A stretch of 64,000 nt of DNA from Isosphaeraceae bacterium EP7. Its GTDB lineage: Bacteria; Planctomycetota; Planctomycetia; Isosphaerales; Isosphaeraceae. The translations under genes were made by a program, and so were the position numbers. A model generated the notes under the pieces. The model did not search any database and was not told the DNA's origin. It saw only the letters and a program-made list of their open reading frames with translations. This document shows positions 42,847 to 54,229 of the stretch, piece by piece (position 1 is the stretch's first letter; each line of letters begins with the position of its first letter). The stretch is from contig CP151667.1 of assembly GCA_038400315.1 (NCBI GenBank), positions 682,001 to 746,000 on the forward strand. Reading direction: 5' to 3'.

Positions 42847-44109
42847 ATGGGCAAGCTCGAAGTCAGCCAGAGGCGCATCGACGCCAATCGCCGCAACGCC
42901 ATGCGCAGCACCGGGCCGAAGACCGAGGAGGGGAAGGCCCAGTCTCGCCGCAATAGCCTGATTCATGGGCTGGCCGGCAATGGGGTGGTCGTTCCCGAGA
43001 ACGAGGCGCAGGCGGCTCGCGAGCTGGGCGAGCAACTGGTTTCGTCGCTGCGGCCGATGAATGCGTTCGAGATGGGGCTGGTCGAGACGATCGCGATTGA
43101 AGGGGTGCGGATCGATCGGTGTCGGATCGAGGAGCGGCTGGTGCGGGATGTTCGGGCTCGCAGGGCCGGGGCTTGCTGGCGGGATGAGCGGAAGGCCGAG
43201 GCGGCGAAGTTGGGGAAGACTCTGGCGGGTTGTCCCGATGAGGTGGCGTCGCGGTTGTCGACGACCTCGGCGGGCTGTGAATGGCTGGGGGTTCGCTGGC
43301 GGGCGTTGGGGAAAGTGCTGGAGAAGAAGGGGTTCTGGACGGATGAGCAGAAATCGCTGGCCCTGGATCTGATGGGGGTCTCGGCCGAGGTTCGGGAGAT
43401 GGACAGCCCGCTCGATGCTCCCGAGGGGATCGATGCGGCGATCTATCTTCGTGAGCTTGTCGAGTCTGAGTTGGAGAGTCTGTCGATGCGTCAGGAGGAG
43501 TCGCTGGACGCGATTGATGATGACCTGCGCGAGGCGACTTCGCTTGGATTGATCGCCGTGGATGACCCGACGCTGGTGCTGCTGCGGCGGTACGAGACGG
43601 CCAGTTTCAGGCGTCAGCGTTGGGCGCTGGACATGCTACGCAAGGGACGCCAGAAGCCCGCGCCCGCTCCGGTGATGACCCACGACTATGTCGAGCGGCC
43701 CCGCCCCGATTTCTCGGTCTGGGGTGCCCCGGATCCGGTTCCTTACAGCGATGATCCCTCGCCGCGCCCCGATCCCGAGACACCCTCGCCCGGCCCCGGT
43801 CGGACTCAACCCGGGACCGACCAGGCCCAGCCCGCCGGGGTCGCCCGGCCTGCCACTCGCCAGCCATCCGCCCCGCCTCCTCGGGGTGGTCGGATCACTG
43901 GGGCCTGCTCGGGGCGATTCGCGGAACGAAGCCATCTGAATGGCCTTTTCCGCCGTTTGGCCAGGTCGATGGCGGGCCTGAATGTGAGGATCGCGCCCGC
44001 CGCAACGCCGCTCGTCAGGCCCGATCGACGCCTTTCACGGCCCTCGATGGTGGCGATTCGGCCGGGCCGCCCGGAAATACTCCGCGTTGTCGATGCCCCG
44101 GCCGCCTGA
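42847..44109 (+). CDS. HGLAG-type hypothetical protein, paralog 2
   Basis: A 420-residue paralog of the gene at 10235. The head reads SQRRIDANRRNAMRSTGPKT, EGKAQSRRNSLIHGLAG, followed by LRPMNAFEMGLVETIAIEGVRIDRCRIEERLVRD; the LVLLRRYETASFRRQRWALDML block is also shared. The Pro-rich C-terminal part is longer and diverged, but both end with an AERSH...GLN-RI segment. The shared 5' leader shows that the duplicated unit included upstream DNA. Function is unknown; multi-copy occurrence suggests either a mobile or a repeatedly duplicated gene. No transposase motif is present. Confidence 0.8.
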   Translation: MGKLEVSQRRIDANRRNAMRSTGPKTEEGKAQSRRNSLIHGLAGNGVVVPENEAQAARELGEQLVSSLRPMNAFEMGLVETIAIEGVRIDRCRIEERLVRDVRARRAGACWRDERKAEAAKLGKTLAGCPDEVASRLSTTSAGCEWLGVRWRALGKVLEKKGFWTDEQKSLALDLMGVSAEVREMDSPLDAPEGIDAAIYLRELVESELESLSMRQEESLDAIDDDLREATSLGLIAVDDPTLVLLRRYETASFRRQRWALDMLRKGRQKPAPAPVMTHDYVERPRPDFSVWGAPDPVPYSDDPSPRPDPETPSPGPGRTQPGTDQAQPAGVARPATRQPSAPPPRGGRITGACSGRFAERSHLNGLFRRLARSMAGLNVRIAPAATPLVRPDRRLSRPSMVAIRPGRPEILRVVDAPAA

Positions 44110-44292
44110 ACGGCGGTTGGATTCGCTGGACATGTCTTGATCTTTGACAATTCGGGCGAATGACGGCCGCGTTGCGCGCCGGGCGGCATTGTTTTCGTTG
44201 CTTCCATGCTCCGGGGGGCCCCGCGAGGACAGGGAAACGTGGAAGCTTCTATCATGTGATCATGTAGAGAATCCCCTCGCCCTCGTCGCTCG

Positions 44293-45024
44293 CTACCAGG
44301 GGATCTCCCCTGCATCATCGAGGAACTTCCCGGTCGGCGGCTCGTCCATCGTCGCCAGCTTCACGGCGATGGCCGCACCCTGCTCGACCGAACGTGGTGC
44401 GGCGTCGGAGCCCATGTCGGTCTTGACCCAGCCGGGGCAGATGGAGTTGACCGAGATGTGATCGCCGGCGAGGTCCTTGGAAAAGGCCAGGGTCAGGCCG
44501 TTGAGGGCGGATTTGGACGAGTTGTAGGCGAGGAGGTTGTTGCCGTAATAGGGCGAGGCGGGGTCGCTCAGCGTGGCCAGGGAGCCGAGCGTCGAGGACT
44601 GGTTGAGGATCCGGGCCGAGGGCGATTTGCGGAGCAACGGGAGCAAGGCTCGGATGACGGTGAAGGCGCCGAAGACGTTGGTGTCGTAGGTCTCCTTGAG
44701 CATCGACAGGTCAAGGCCGGTCGGCCTGGTGCCCGTGGCGAACTCGGGACCGATCCCGGCGTTATTGACCAGCACGTCGAGTCGACCGAATCGCTCGTCG
44801 AGCCATCGGGCGGCGGCTTCGGCGGTGGAGGGGTCGGTGACGTCCAACCGAACCGCGTGAACGTCCAGGCCCTCGCCCCGGAGCAGATCGGCGGCGGCGT
44901 TGACCTTGGCCTCGTCGCGGGCGGCGAGGGCGACGGTGAAGCCGAGTTTTCCGAGTTGGCGACCGATCTCGAAGCCGATCCCCTTGTTCGCACCCGTGAT
45001 CAGGGCCACCTTTTTCTCGGGCAT
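44293..45024 (-). CDS. Short-chain dehydrogenase/reductase (SDR)
   Basis: A 243-residue classical SDR: cofactor motif TGANKGIGFEIGRQL near the N-terminus, NNAGIGPEF, the catalytic Ser in NQSSTLGSLA and YNSSKSALNGL (YxxxK). It oxidises or reduces a small alcohol or carbonyl with NAD(P)H; the NKGIGFEIGRQL form resembles the carbonyl reductase-like subgroup. Substrate unknown. Single gene, convergent with the HGLAG paralog. Confidence 0.92.
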   Translation of the reverse strand: MPEKKVALITGANKGIGFEIGRQLGKLGFTVALAARDEAKVNAAADLLRGEGLDVHAVRLDVTDPSTAEAAARWLDERFGRLDVLVNNAGIGPEFATGTRPTGLDLSMLKETYDTNVFGAFTVIRALLPLLRKSPSARILNQSSTLGSLATLSDPASPYYGNNLLAYNSSKSALNGLTLAFSKDLAGDHISVNSICPGWVKTDMGSDAAPRSVEQGAAIAVKLATMDEPPTGKFLDDAGEIPW

Positions 45025-45149
45025 CGGTCGACTCCTTCAAACGTCGGTGTGAGTGATTGCACGGCTCAGAAAGTGAGTCCCACGGCCCGACGGAACTCTT
45101 CGAAGAGGCCCATTTCCGCGGTCGCCTGACCCGTTTCCCTGGTCCCGGA

Positions 45150-46391
45150 TCAGCCCGGGGCGTGCACGGCGGCCGGGGCCGCCCCGTGGTGCGAGCCGGG
45201 CGGCGCGGGGAGGAAGAAGAACGCGAGGCCGAGGATGGCGTAGATGATCAGGAGCATCGCCCCTTCCAGCCAGTTGGACTCGCCGTCCTCGGCCACCATC
45301 CGGGCGATGACCACGGTGAGGATCAACGCGGCGACTTCCAGGGTGGAGAAGAGCAGGTCCATCGGCTCGGCCCGCAGGTAGCTGGAGAAGACCAGCACGG
45401 GGGCCACGAACAGGGCGATCTGAAGCGCCGAGCCCATGGCGATGTTGACGGAGAGGTCGGCGTGGTTCTTCATGGCCATCAGCACGGCCGACGAGTGCTC
45501 GGCCGCGTTGCCCACGATCGCCACGACGACGACACCCATGAAGACGCCGGTCAGCCCGAGCTCATGGCCGGTGGCCTCGACGGCTCCGACCAGGATCTCG
45601 CTCATCCAGGCGACGAAGCTGGTGGCCACCAGCAGGACGACGGTCGAGGTACGGATCGTCCAGGCAGGTTCGTCGGCCTCGCCCCGCTCCTCGGCCCGCT
45701 TCAACTGGGCGGGAGTCGGCTCGGGCTTGCCGTTGAAGTGCTCGCGGTGGGTGCCCAGGCTGAAGATCAGGTTGAGCGCGTAGGCCAGGATCAGGAGCCC
45801 GCAGACCGAGACGCTCAGCTTGTGCTCCAGGCCGACGGCACCGGGCCCGACCAGGTAGTGGAAGATTGCCGGCACCAGCATGCCCATGGCGGCCAGCACC
45901 ATCAGCACGGAGCCCGCGCTGGCCGCCGTCCTGTTGAACCGCTGGATTGGATACTTCAGGCCGCCAGCCAGGAAGCTCGCCCCCATCACCAGCAGCAGGT
46001 TGCCGATGATGCTCCCGGTCAGCGACGCCTTGACCACGTCATCGAGCCCACGCCGCAGCGCCAGCAGCGCCAGGATGAGTTCGGCCGCGTTGCCGAAGGT
46101 CGCGTTGAGCAGGCCGCCGATTCCCGAGCCCATCCGGTGGGCCAGTTGCTCGGTCGCCCGCCCCATGTAGCCCGCCAGCGGGATGATGGCCAGGGCCGAG
46201 AAGGCGAACCGCCAGGCCGGCTTAGCCTCCGAGAGAGAGAGCCCGATAGCCACCGGCAATGCGAGGAGCAGCACGGACAGCCATCCGATTTTCCTCGGGT
46301 CGATCCAGTCTCTCCAGCTTGCCGGTTCAACCGTCAGGGTGTCTGCATCGGCCCGTCGGGGGTGGCCTTGGTTGACTCGGTTTGAGACCAA
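45150..46391 (-). CDS. Calcium/proton exchanger (CaCA family, Cax type)
   Basis: A 413-residue membrane protein with about eleven TM helices and the two alpha-repeat signatures [16 protein letters not shown] and [16 protein letters not shown] that form the cation site of Ca2+/H+ antiporters. A hydrophilic loop (about 215-245) separates the halves. It exports Ca2+ in exchange for protons. The start appears to be TTG at 46391 because no ATG or GTG lies before the first TM helix; the frame could start slightly later. Confidence 0.9.
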   Translation of the reverse strand: MVSNRVNQGHPRRADADTLTVEPASWRDWIDPRKIGWLSVLLLALPVAIGLSLSEAKPAWRFAFSALAIIPLAGYMGRATEQLAHRMGSGIGGLLNATFGNAAELILALLALRRGLDDVVKASLTGSIIGNLLLVMGASFLAGGLKYPIQRFNRTAASAGSVLMVLAAMGMLVPAIFHYLVGPGAVGLEHKLSVSVCGLLILAYALNLIFSLGTHREHFNGKPEPTPAQLKRAEERGEADEPAWTIRTSTVVLLVATSFVAWMSEILVGAVEATGHELGLTGVFMGVVVVAIVGNAAEHSSAVLMAMKNHADLSVNIAMGSALQIALFVAPVLVFSSYLRAEPMDLLFSTLEVAALILTVVIARMVAEDGESNWLEGAMLLIIYAILGLAFFFLPAPPGSHHGAAPAAVHAPG

Positions 46392-46558
46392 CTTATAATA
46401 CCCTCAAGGTGGCAGGTCCGACTTCGGTTCGCCTTGGTCGGGATCATGCCGCGATTATCGAGCAACGAGTCACAAGATCCGACCGGCCGGGCGTTTCCGA
46501 GAATCTCGGCGTCAGTCCCGCCCCGGTCGTTTTTCTTCGATCTCTCTGGGGCGCAGCC

Positions 46559-46891
46559 ATGGCCGAGAACGTCGTGGAGTTTACCGACGCCAACTGGAAG
46601 TCGGAAGTCCTTGATTCACAAGTCCCCGTCATCGTCGACTTCTGGGCCCCCTGGTGCGGCCCTTGTCGCATGCTGGCGCCGACGATCGCCAAGCTGGCCG
46701 GCGAGTTCGGCTCCAAGATCAAGGTCGGCAAGCTGAACACCGACGAGAATCAGGATACCCCCGTGGGCCTGCGCATCTCGGCGATCCCCACCGTCCTGGT
46801 CTTCCAGGGTGGCAAGGAAGTCGACCGCCTCGTCGGGGTCAACTCCGAGACCAAGTTCAAGGACGCCCTGAGCAAGCTCGGCGTCTCCTGA
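46559..46891 (+). CDS. trxA: Thioredoxin
   Basis: A 110-residue protein with the full thioredoxin fold and active site WCGPC (Cys33, Cys36), the cis-proline block ISAIPTVLVFQGGKEVDRLVG and normal length. It reduces cytoplasmic disulfides with thioredoxin reductase. The ATG at 46559 gives the standard N-terminus; the open frame upstream is not conserved. trpF follows 18 bp later, possibly in one transcript. Confidence 0.96.
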   Translation: MAENVVEFTDANWKSEVLDSQVPVIVDFWAPWCGPCRMLAPTIAKLAGEFGSKIKVGKLNTDENQDTPVGLRISAIPTVLVFQGGKEVDRLVGVNSETKFKDALSKLGVS

Positions 46892-46909
46892 ACGACCGGA
46901 CGAGAACGT

Positions 46910-47692
46910 TTGAATGCCGAGGCTCGGATCGAAGTCGGTCCGAGCCCTATCGACCGCCAACGCCGCGCCGGGGGCCGAATCACCGTGCCGCCCGACCACC
47001 CCTGGCCCGACTGCACACCCCCTCGCGTTCTCGTCAAGGTCTGCGGCCTGACGAGCGTCGCCGAGGCTCGCGCCGCGCTTGCCGCGGGCGCCGACTGGAT
47101 CGGCCTGAATTTCCATCCGGCCTCTCCCCGATCTGTCAGCCCGGATGCCGCGAGGGCGATCGTCGAGGCCCTTGACGAACCGGCCCGAGCCGTCGGCCTC
47201 TTCGTCGATCGGCCCGCCTCCGAGGTCGCCGCCATCGCGCGTGATGTCGGCCTGACGACGGTCCAGCTCCACGGGCACGAGCCGCCCGAGGACTACGTTG
47301 CCCTGTCCGGGCTGAGGCTCATCCGGGCCTATCGCCTCTCCGACGAGGCCAGCGTCGCGGCGATGATCCTCGACCTGGAGCGATCGGCCTCGCTCGGCCG
47401 CACGCCCGACGCTGTGCTCGTCGATGCGCACGTCCCCGGCCTGATGGGCGGGACCGGCCACTCGATCGCGGTCGACCTGTTCCGGCTCCTGCCCCCCCTG
47501 CCTCGTCTGATCCTCGCCGGCGGCCTGACGCCCGCAAACGTCGCGGAGCGTGCGGCCCTGATCCGCCCCTGGATGGTCGACACCGCCAGCGGCGTCGAGT
47601 CGGCGCCCGGTCGCAAGGATCCCGCCCTGGTCTCCACCTTCATCGCCGCAGCCCGCGCCGGCTGGGTCTCCGCCGGGCACGTCGCTCGCTGA
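46910..47692 (+). CDS. trpF: Phosphoribosylanthranilate isomerase
   Basis: A TIM-barrel enzyme with the TrpF motifs VKVCGLTSVAEAR (catalytic Cys), GLNFHPASPRSVS, TTVQLHGHEPPE, DAHVPGLMGGTG and LILAGGLTPANVAE, DTASGVES. It converts PRA to CdRP in tryptophan synthesis. The TTG at 46910 gives 260 residues; a GTG at 46985 (VPPDHPWPD) would give about 235, closer to the usual 200-230, and may be the true start. No other trp genes lie nearby. Confidence 0.93.
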   Translation: MNAEARIEVGPSPIDRQRRAGGRITVPPDHPWPDCTPPRVLVKVCGLTSVAEARAALAAGADWIGLNFHPASPRSVSPDAARAIVEALDEPARAVGLFVDRPASEVAAIARDVGLTTVQLHGHEPPEDYVALSGLRLIRAYRLSDEASVAAMILDLERSASLGRTPDAVLVDAHVPGLMGGTGHSIAVDLFRLLPPLPRLILAGGLTPANVAERAALIRPWMVDTASGVESAPGRKDPALVSTFIAAARAGWVSAGHVAR

Positions 47693-47741
47693 GCGACGTA
47701 TCTCGCCTCGATCGGGTCGCAAGAGAAGGCTGGGGGTGGAC

Positions 47742-48221
47742 ATGGGACTCTGGTGGTCGCAGATCGAGGCCGCGATTCGCGAGGATTTCGCCGACATTCC
47801 GGACCTCAAGAATGTCGTCAAGCTGATCCTCCGACTTCTCATGGCCGCGACCCTCGGCGGGCTGCTGGGCTACCAGAGGGAACGTGTCGGCAAGCCGGCG
47901 GGGCTGAAGACGCACATGCTCGTCGCCACCGGGGCCGCGCTCTTCATCCTGATCCCGCAGCAGGCCGGCGCGACCACCTCGGATCTTTCCCGCGTGATCC
48001 AGGGCATGATCGCGGGCATCGGATTCCTGGGCGCGGGAGCCATCCTGAAGCAAGACGAGACCGGAGAGATTAAGGGTCTGACGACCGCCGCCGGAATCTG
48101 GCTGACGGCGGCGATCGGGATGGCCGCGGGCATGGGCCGCGAGACCTCCGCCACCCTCGGGACGATCCTGGCCTTGCTGATCCTGACCCTCCTTCGGCGC
48201 ATCGAGAAGTTCATGCGCTAG
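47742..48221 (+). CDS. MgtC/SapB family membrane protein
   Basis: A 159-residue protein with four to five TM helices and the MgtC signature: RLLMAATLGGLLGYQRERVGKPAGLKTHMLVATGAALF, then RVIQGMIAGIGFLGAGAILK and GLTTAAGIWLTAAIGMAAG. Family members influence Mg2+ homeostasis and membrane energetics. A GTG six bases upstream is an alternative start. It is the last gene before a gap of about 190 bp. Confidence 0.92.
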   Translation: MGLWWSQIEAAIREDFADIPDLKNVVKLILRLLMAATLGGLLGYQRERVGKPAGLKTHMLVATGAALFILIPQQAGATTSDLSRVIQGMIAGIGFLGAGAILKQDETGEIKGLTTAAGIWLTAAIGMAAGMGRETSATLGTILALLILTLLRRIEKFMR

Positions 48222-48412
48222 GACGCATCGGGCATCCACATCACTTCCCCCTGCCTCGCCTGCCAGGAGATCGCCCGTCGACGTGCAGGTTGATTGCGCC
48301 GCTCAAATTTCTTGACACACGCGTACGCACGTCATTACTCTGAATCCCTGTGCGATGCGATGGCGGCCGAGTGATTCGGCCGGCGCGACGTGATCGAATG
48401 CGAGTCGGCGTG

Positions 48413-48718
48413 ATGGAGCAGGATCGTCTGGGGCGACGGCGTAAGCCGGAACAAGGGCGTGGGCTCAGGCCCTTGCACCCTGTCTTGCCGGTCCAGTGGA
48501 ACAGCAAGGCGTTGCGACTGGCGATGTCGGAGGCCGACTGGGCCCGGTTCGATGCCCTGGTCCGCGATGCCAAGCTCATCGCCCCCACCCATGCCCGTGC
48601 CTGTGGCCTGGTCCTCTCCAAACTGCTCCAGCAGGCCCCAAACCCTTCGACTGGGCCAGCCAACTGGATGGACTGGGAGCGGCAGAAGACGCTGCGACTC
48701 CTGCGTTCGGCCCTGTAG
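48413..48718 (+). CDS. Small basic hypothetical protein upstream of ahcY
   Basis: A 101-residue reading frame with host-like third-position GC bias (e.g. SEADWARFDALVRDAKLIAPTHARACGLVLSKLL). It is basic at the N-terminus and has no recognised domain. It lies 113 bp before the ahcY start on the same strand. The codon bias favours a real gene, but no family is known to me. Confidence 0.45.
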   Translation: MEQDRLGRRRKPEQGRGLRPLHPVLPVQWNSKALRLAMSEADWARFDALVRDAKLIAPTHARACGLVLSKLLQQAPNPSTGPANWMDWERQKTLRLLRSAL

Positions 48719-48801
48719 ATCGGCCGGACCGATGCCGCCTTGATGGCGACTCGGGCCGAGCCCCTCTGATAGCGAGTGCCTGGCGGGCTGTTGCCGCCTA
48801 G

Positions 48802-50172
<1,371 letters not shown>

Positions 50173-50315
50173 TCGCCGCTTGATCTCGGTTCAGCGTGAT
50201 CCCGGATGCGACCGCCCCTGCCCCTCGCTAGTTCCCAAGTCGTCCCCGTTTCACGTCTCCCCATCGATTCAAAATGCGCCGGCGCGGCCGGCCCACGACG
50301 GACCAAAGCCCCGCC

Positions 50316-51614
<1,299 letters not shown>

Positions 51615-51629
51615 ACGAACGGACGAAGG

Positions 51630-51661
51630 CCGTCGGATCGGGGGCTTCCCGGATCCGACGG
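51630..51661 (+). terminator. Hairpin between convergent genes
   Basis: CCGTCGGATC pairs with GATCCGACGG, extended by GGG/CCC around a GCTT loop. It lies 15 bp after the DUF1015 gene and 17 bp beyond the end of the alpha/beta-hydrolase gene. Confidence 0.75.
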
Positions 51662-51678
51662 ACTTCGACGAGATGCGT

Positions 51679-52977
51679 TCAGAGCGACCGGCCGGCCGAG
51701 GTGGAACCGACCTTCGGCGTGTGCATGTTCACGAATTCGGCCACGAGGTCGGAGAACTGGTCGTTGCGCTCGATCAGGCCCATGTGCCGGGCGGGGGCAA
51801 GTGCGACGAGCCTGGCATTCGGGATATCCCGGCGCATCCACTCGCTCGCTTCCGGCAGGGTCGTGGTGTCGCGGTCGCCCGAAACCACGAGGGTCGGGAT
51901 CTCGATCGTCTGGAGCGTCGCGGAGGCGTCATAGCGGAGCATGCCGAACATGCCCCGGGCGAGCACGGCCGGCCAGGCTTTCAGCATGAACCTGGCGACG
52001 AAATCAACCTGCCCGCGCGTCTCGTTTCCCGCGAACGAGCTCTTGGCCGTCGACCGCTGCAACGACCCGTTGAGGTAGCTCAGCCAGTTCATCAGCCAGA
52101 CCAGCGGGGCCAGGCCGATTGTCAGGTAAAGCAGCGGCTCGACGACCGGCTTCTGAAGGGCCGTGTAGAGGCCCGAGTACTGAGTCGTGCGGACGGGATT
52201 GGTCGGCGTGGTGTGGACCAGGATCATGCCCGAGACCTTGGCGGCGAGCGTCTCGTGGAAGAGGCGGCAGTACGTCAGGCAGATCATGCCGCCGATGCTG
52301 TGCCCCAGCATGACCACAGGCCCGATGGCCGTCCGCTCGATGACCGCCTCCAGGTCACGGGCCATCTTCTCGACGCTGTAATCGTTATTGTCCGGTCCCT
52401 TTGAGAGCCCGAGCCCGGGAAGGTCCCAGGTAATCAGTCTGAAGCGGCCTCCCAGCTGCTTCTTGAGGTAGTACCACTCGGTGGCGTCCGAGCCCCAACC
52501 GTGGACCACGACCAACGGGGGCGCCTCGGCCGGCCCGTACATCTCGACCTGGAGTTCCGACCCGTCGGGACGCCGGATTCGCTCGACAACCCCACCGCGG
52601 TCGGCGCTCGGCTCATCGTCCCCCCGACGCCGCAGGAGCGGCCAGGCAAGCGACCCTCCGCCCGCCGCGAGGCCGGCCAGGAGCAGGCCGCCCGCGAGCA
52701 TCGCCGTTGGGACATCCCAGCCCGGTCGCCACTCGGACAGGGGAACTGCCCTGGCACGACGGACGACGACCTCGGACCGCGGCCCGGCGCCGCCGGGCTT
52801 CTGGAGGACCGGATCGGTCTGAGGTTCCCCGGCCGCGACGGCTGCGGGCAAGGGTTCGTAGACGGTGGTGGCACGCTGGTGCCATTCGCGCAGGAGGTAG
52901 GCCGCAAGGCCGATCAGGGCCAGCGCGACGAGGCCGCGCAGCCAGAGGCCGAGGATTTGGAACGGCATGAAGATCAT
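51679..52977 (-). CDS. Membrane-anchored alpha/beta hydrolase
   Basis: A 432-residue protein with two N-terminal TM segments (about 9-26 and 90-112) separated by a hydrophilic loop, followed by an alpha/beta-hydrolase domain (about 140-420): oxyanion HGWGS, nucleophile elbow GHSIGG (Ser), acid DRDTTT near 378 and His in ARHMGL near 400. Likely an esterase or lipase at the membrane. It lies 39 bp after the DUF1440-like gene, so they probably form one transcript. Confidence 0.9.
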   Translation of the reverse strand: MIFMPFQILGLWLRGLVALALIGLAAYLLREWHQRATTVYEPLPAAVAAGEPQTDPVLQKPGGAGPRSEVVVRRARAVPLSEWRPGWDVPTAMLAGGLLLAGLAAGGGSLAWPLLRRRGDDEPSADRGGVVERIRRPDGSELQVEMYGPAEAPPLVVVHGWGSDATEWYYLKKQLGGRFRLITWDLPGLGLSKGPDNNDYSVEKMARDLEAVIERTAIGPVVMLGHSIGGMICLTYCRLFHETLAAKVSGMILVHTTPTNPVRTTQYSGLYTALQKPVVEPLLYLTIGLAPLVWLMNWLSYLNGSLQRSTAKSSFAGNETRGQVDFVARFMLKAWPAVLARGMFGMLRYDASATLQTIEIPTLVVSGDRDTTTLPEASEWMRRDIPNARLVALAPARHMGLIERNDQFSDLVAEFVNMHTPKVGSTSAGRSL

Positions 52978-53016
52978 GGTTTGGCGCCTTTTCAGGTCGA
53001 TCGGTGTTGAGAATGT

Positions 53017-53523
53017 TCAGCGAGGCGCCGTCGTCTCATGGCCCGAGGCGGATGACCTCGGATGTCGTTGCAGTCGATCGAACAGGACACCGGCGGACGC
53101 CCCCCAGACCAGGTGCGCCCCGATCATCAGGGCCGTTCGCCGCCTCGGGTGCTCGGTCGCGGGGCTCAGCACGCCCAGGGCGGGCATCAGGGCGAGATAA
53201 CTGACTGCCCAGACGCCCAGGCCGAACGCCGCACCGCGGACGGCGGGCGAGGCCGGCAATCGGGCCGCGATTGTGCCGTAGACCGCACCGGCGCCGGCAC
53301 CGTAGGCAAGGTGGCTCGCCAGCGTCAGGGCCGTTTCCTGCGACTCATCGAGTTCGTGGCGGATCGATGCCGCTCGCTCGAACTGCTCCGAGATCTGGCG
53401 CGGAGGCAGGGGATAACGCTCCCAGTCGGGGAGCATGGCGTGCATCCCCTCCATCGCCAGGGTCATCGGGATCGTGGCCAGCAGGCCCGAGGCCGCTCCG
53501 CGAGCCAGGTCGGAACCGTCCAT
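53017..53523 (-). CDS. DUF1440/YagU-like membrane protein
   Basis: A 168-residue protein with about four TM helices: GAASGLLATIPMTLAMEGMHAMLP, TLASHLAYGAGAGAVYGTIAAR, GAAFGLGVWAVSYLALMPALGVL and GAHLVWGASAGVLFDRL. The repeated glycine-rich helices and H-x2-YG motif resemble the YagU/DUF1440 group, whose role is not settled. ATG at 53523; an upstream extension to 53595 is low-complexity. It is between the Rrf2 regulator and the hydrolase on the same strand. Confidence 0.75.
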   Translation of the reverse strand: MDGSDLARGAASGLLATIPMTLAMEGMHAMLPDWERYPLPPRQISEQFERAASIRHELDESQETALTLASHLAYGAGAGAVYGTIAARLPASPAVRGAAFGLGVWAVSYLALMPALGVLSPATEHPRRRTALMIGAHLVWGASAGVLFDRLQRHPRSSASGHETTAPR

Positions 53524-53680
53524 CGTGCTGTCTCGCGGTCCAGTGGCGCGAACGGACCCGGATCGCGTCGGGACGAGGCGCAAGATTGGATTCAAGGACG
53601 CCCGAGGCGCGTCGGGGACAAGGGCATCGGGAACTCAGGGAAGCAAGTCCGATGCCGGCGTTTCGCGCAAAGGCCCCGCG

Positions 53681-54115
53681 TCAGTCGGCCTGCATCCTGG
53701 CAAGGATGGTGTCCGTGACGCTGCCGATGGTCGACCTCGCGAGCTGCTGGGTCATTCCCGCCTGGACATCGGCGTAGAGGTCAACCAGGACTCCCTGGAT
53801 GTGTCGTCCGCAGGGGCACTCGGGGTTCGGCTCGGCGCGGTGGAGGGCGAAGATCTCGTTGTCGGGCTCGACCGCCTTGAGCACGTCCAGCAGGGAGATC
53901 TGCTTCGGGTCGACGAGCAGCATCCAGCCGCCGCCGACCCCCTTCTTGGAATCGACGTAGCCGGCCTCGCGCAGCAGGCCGAGCAGCCTGCGGATGACCA
54001 CCGGGTTCGTGTTCACGCTCTCGGCGATGAACTCCGAGGTCGAGGTCCCGCACTCGGGCTTGTGCAGGGCGAGCACCGTCAGGATGTGGATGGCGACGCT
54101 CAGCTTCGAACTCAT
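53681..54115 (-). CDS. Rrf2-family transcriptional regulator
   Basis: A 144-residue winged-helix regulator: SSKLSVAIHILTVLAL, TSEFIAESVNTNPVVIRRLLGLLREAGYVDSKKGVGGGWMLL and a C-terminal PECPCGRHIQGVLVDLYADVQ part. Only two closely spaced Cys residues (C-P-C) are present in the sensor region, unlike the three-Cys cluster of IscR/NsrR, closer to YwnA/CymR-type members. It is followed by the DUF1440-like gene 157 bp downstream and preceded by the terminator of the RND operon, so it likely controls itself and the two genes after it. Confidence 0.88.
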   Translation of the reverse strand: MSSKLSVAIHILTVLALHKPECGTSTSEFIAESVNTNPVVIRRLLGLLREAGYVDSKKGVGGGWMLLVDPKQISLLDVLKAVEPDNEIFALHRAEPNPECPCGRHIQGVLVDLYADVQAGMTQQLARSTIGSVTDTILARMQAD

Positions 54116-54172
54116 TCGAGCCTCACCGGCAAAGACGATCGAGTTTTCGCGGACGGGATCGAACGGAGGGGA

Positions 54173-54203
54173 GCCCTCGCCCCTTCAGCGTAGGGGCGAG
54201 GGC
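54173..54203 (-). terminator. Terminator of the RND efflux operon
   Basis: A perfect 11-bp stem (GCCCTCGCCCC / GGGGCGAGGGC) with a 9-nt loop, 27 bp after the efflux permease stop on the minus strand. Confidence 0.75.
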
Positions 54204-54229
54204 GGCCGCTTACAACCCCGTCTGCAACC

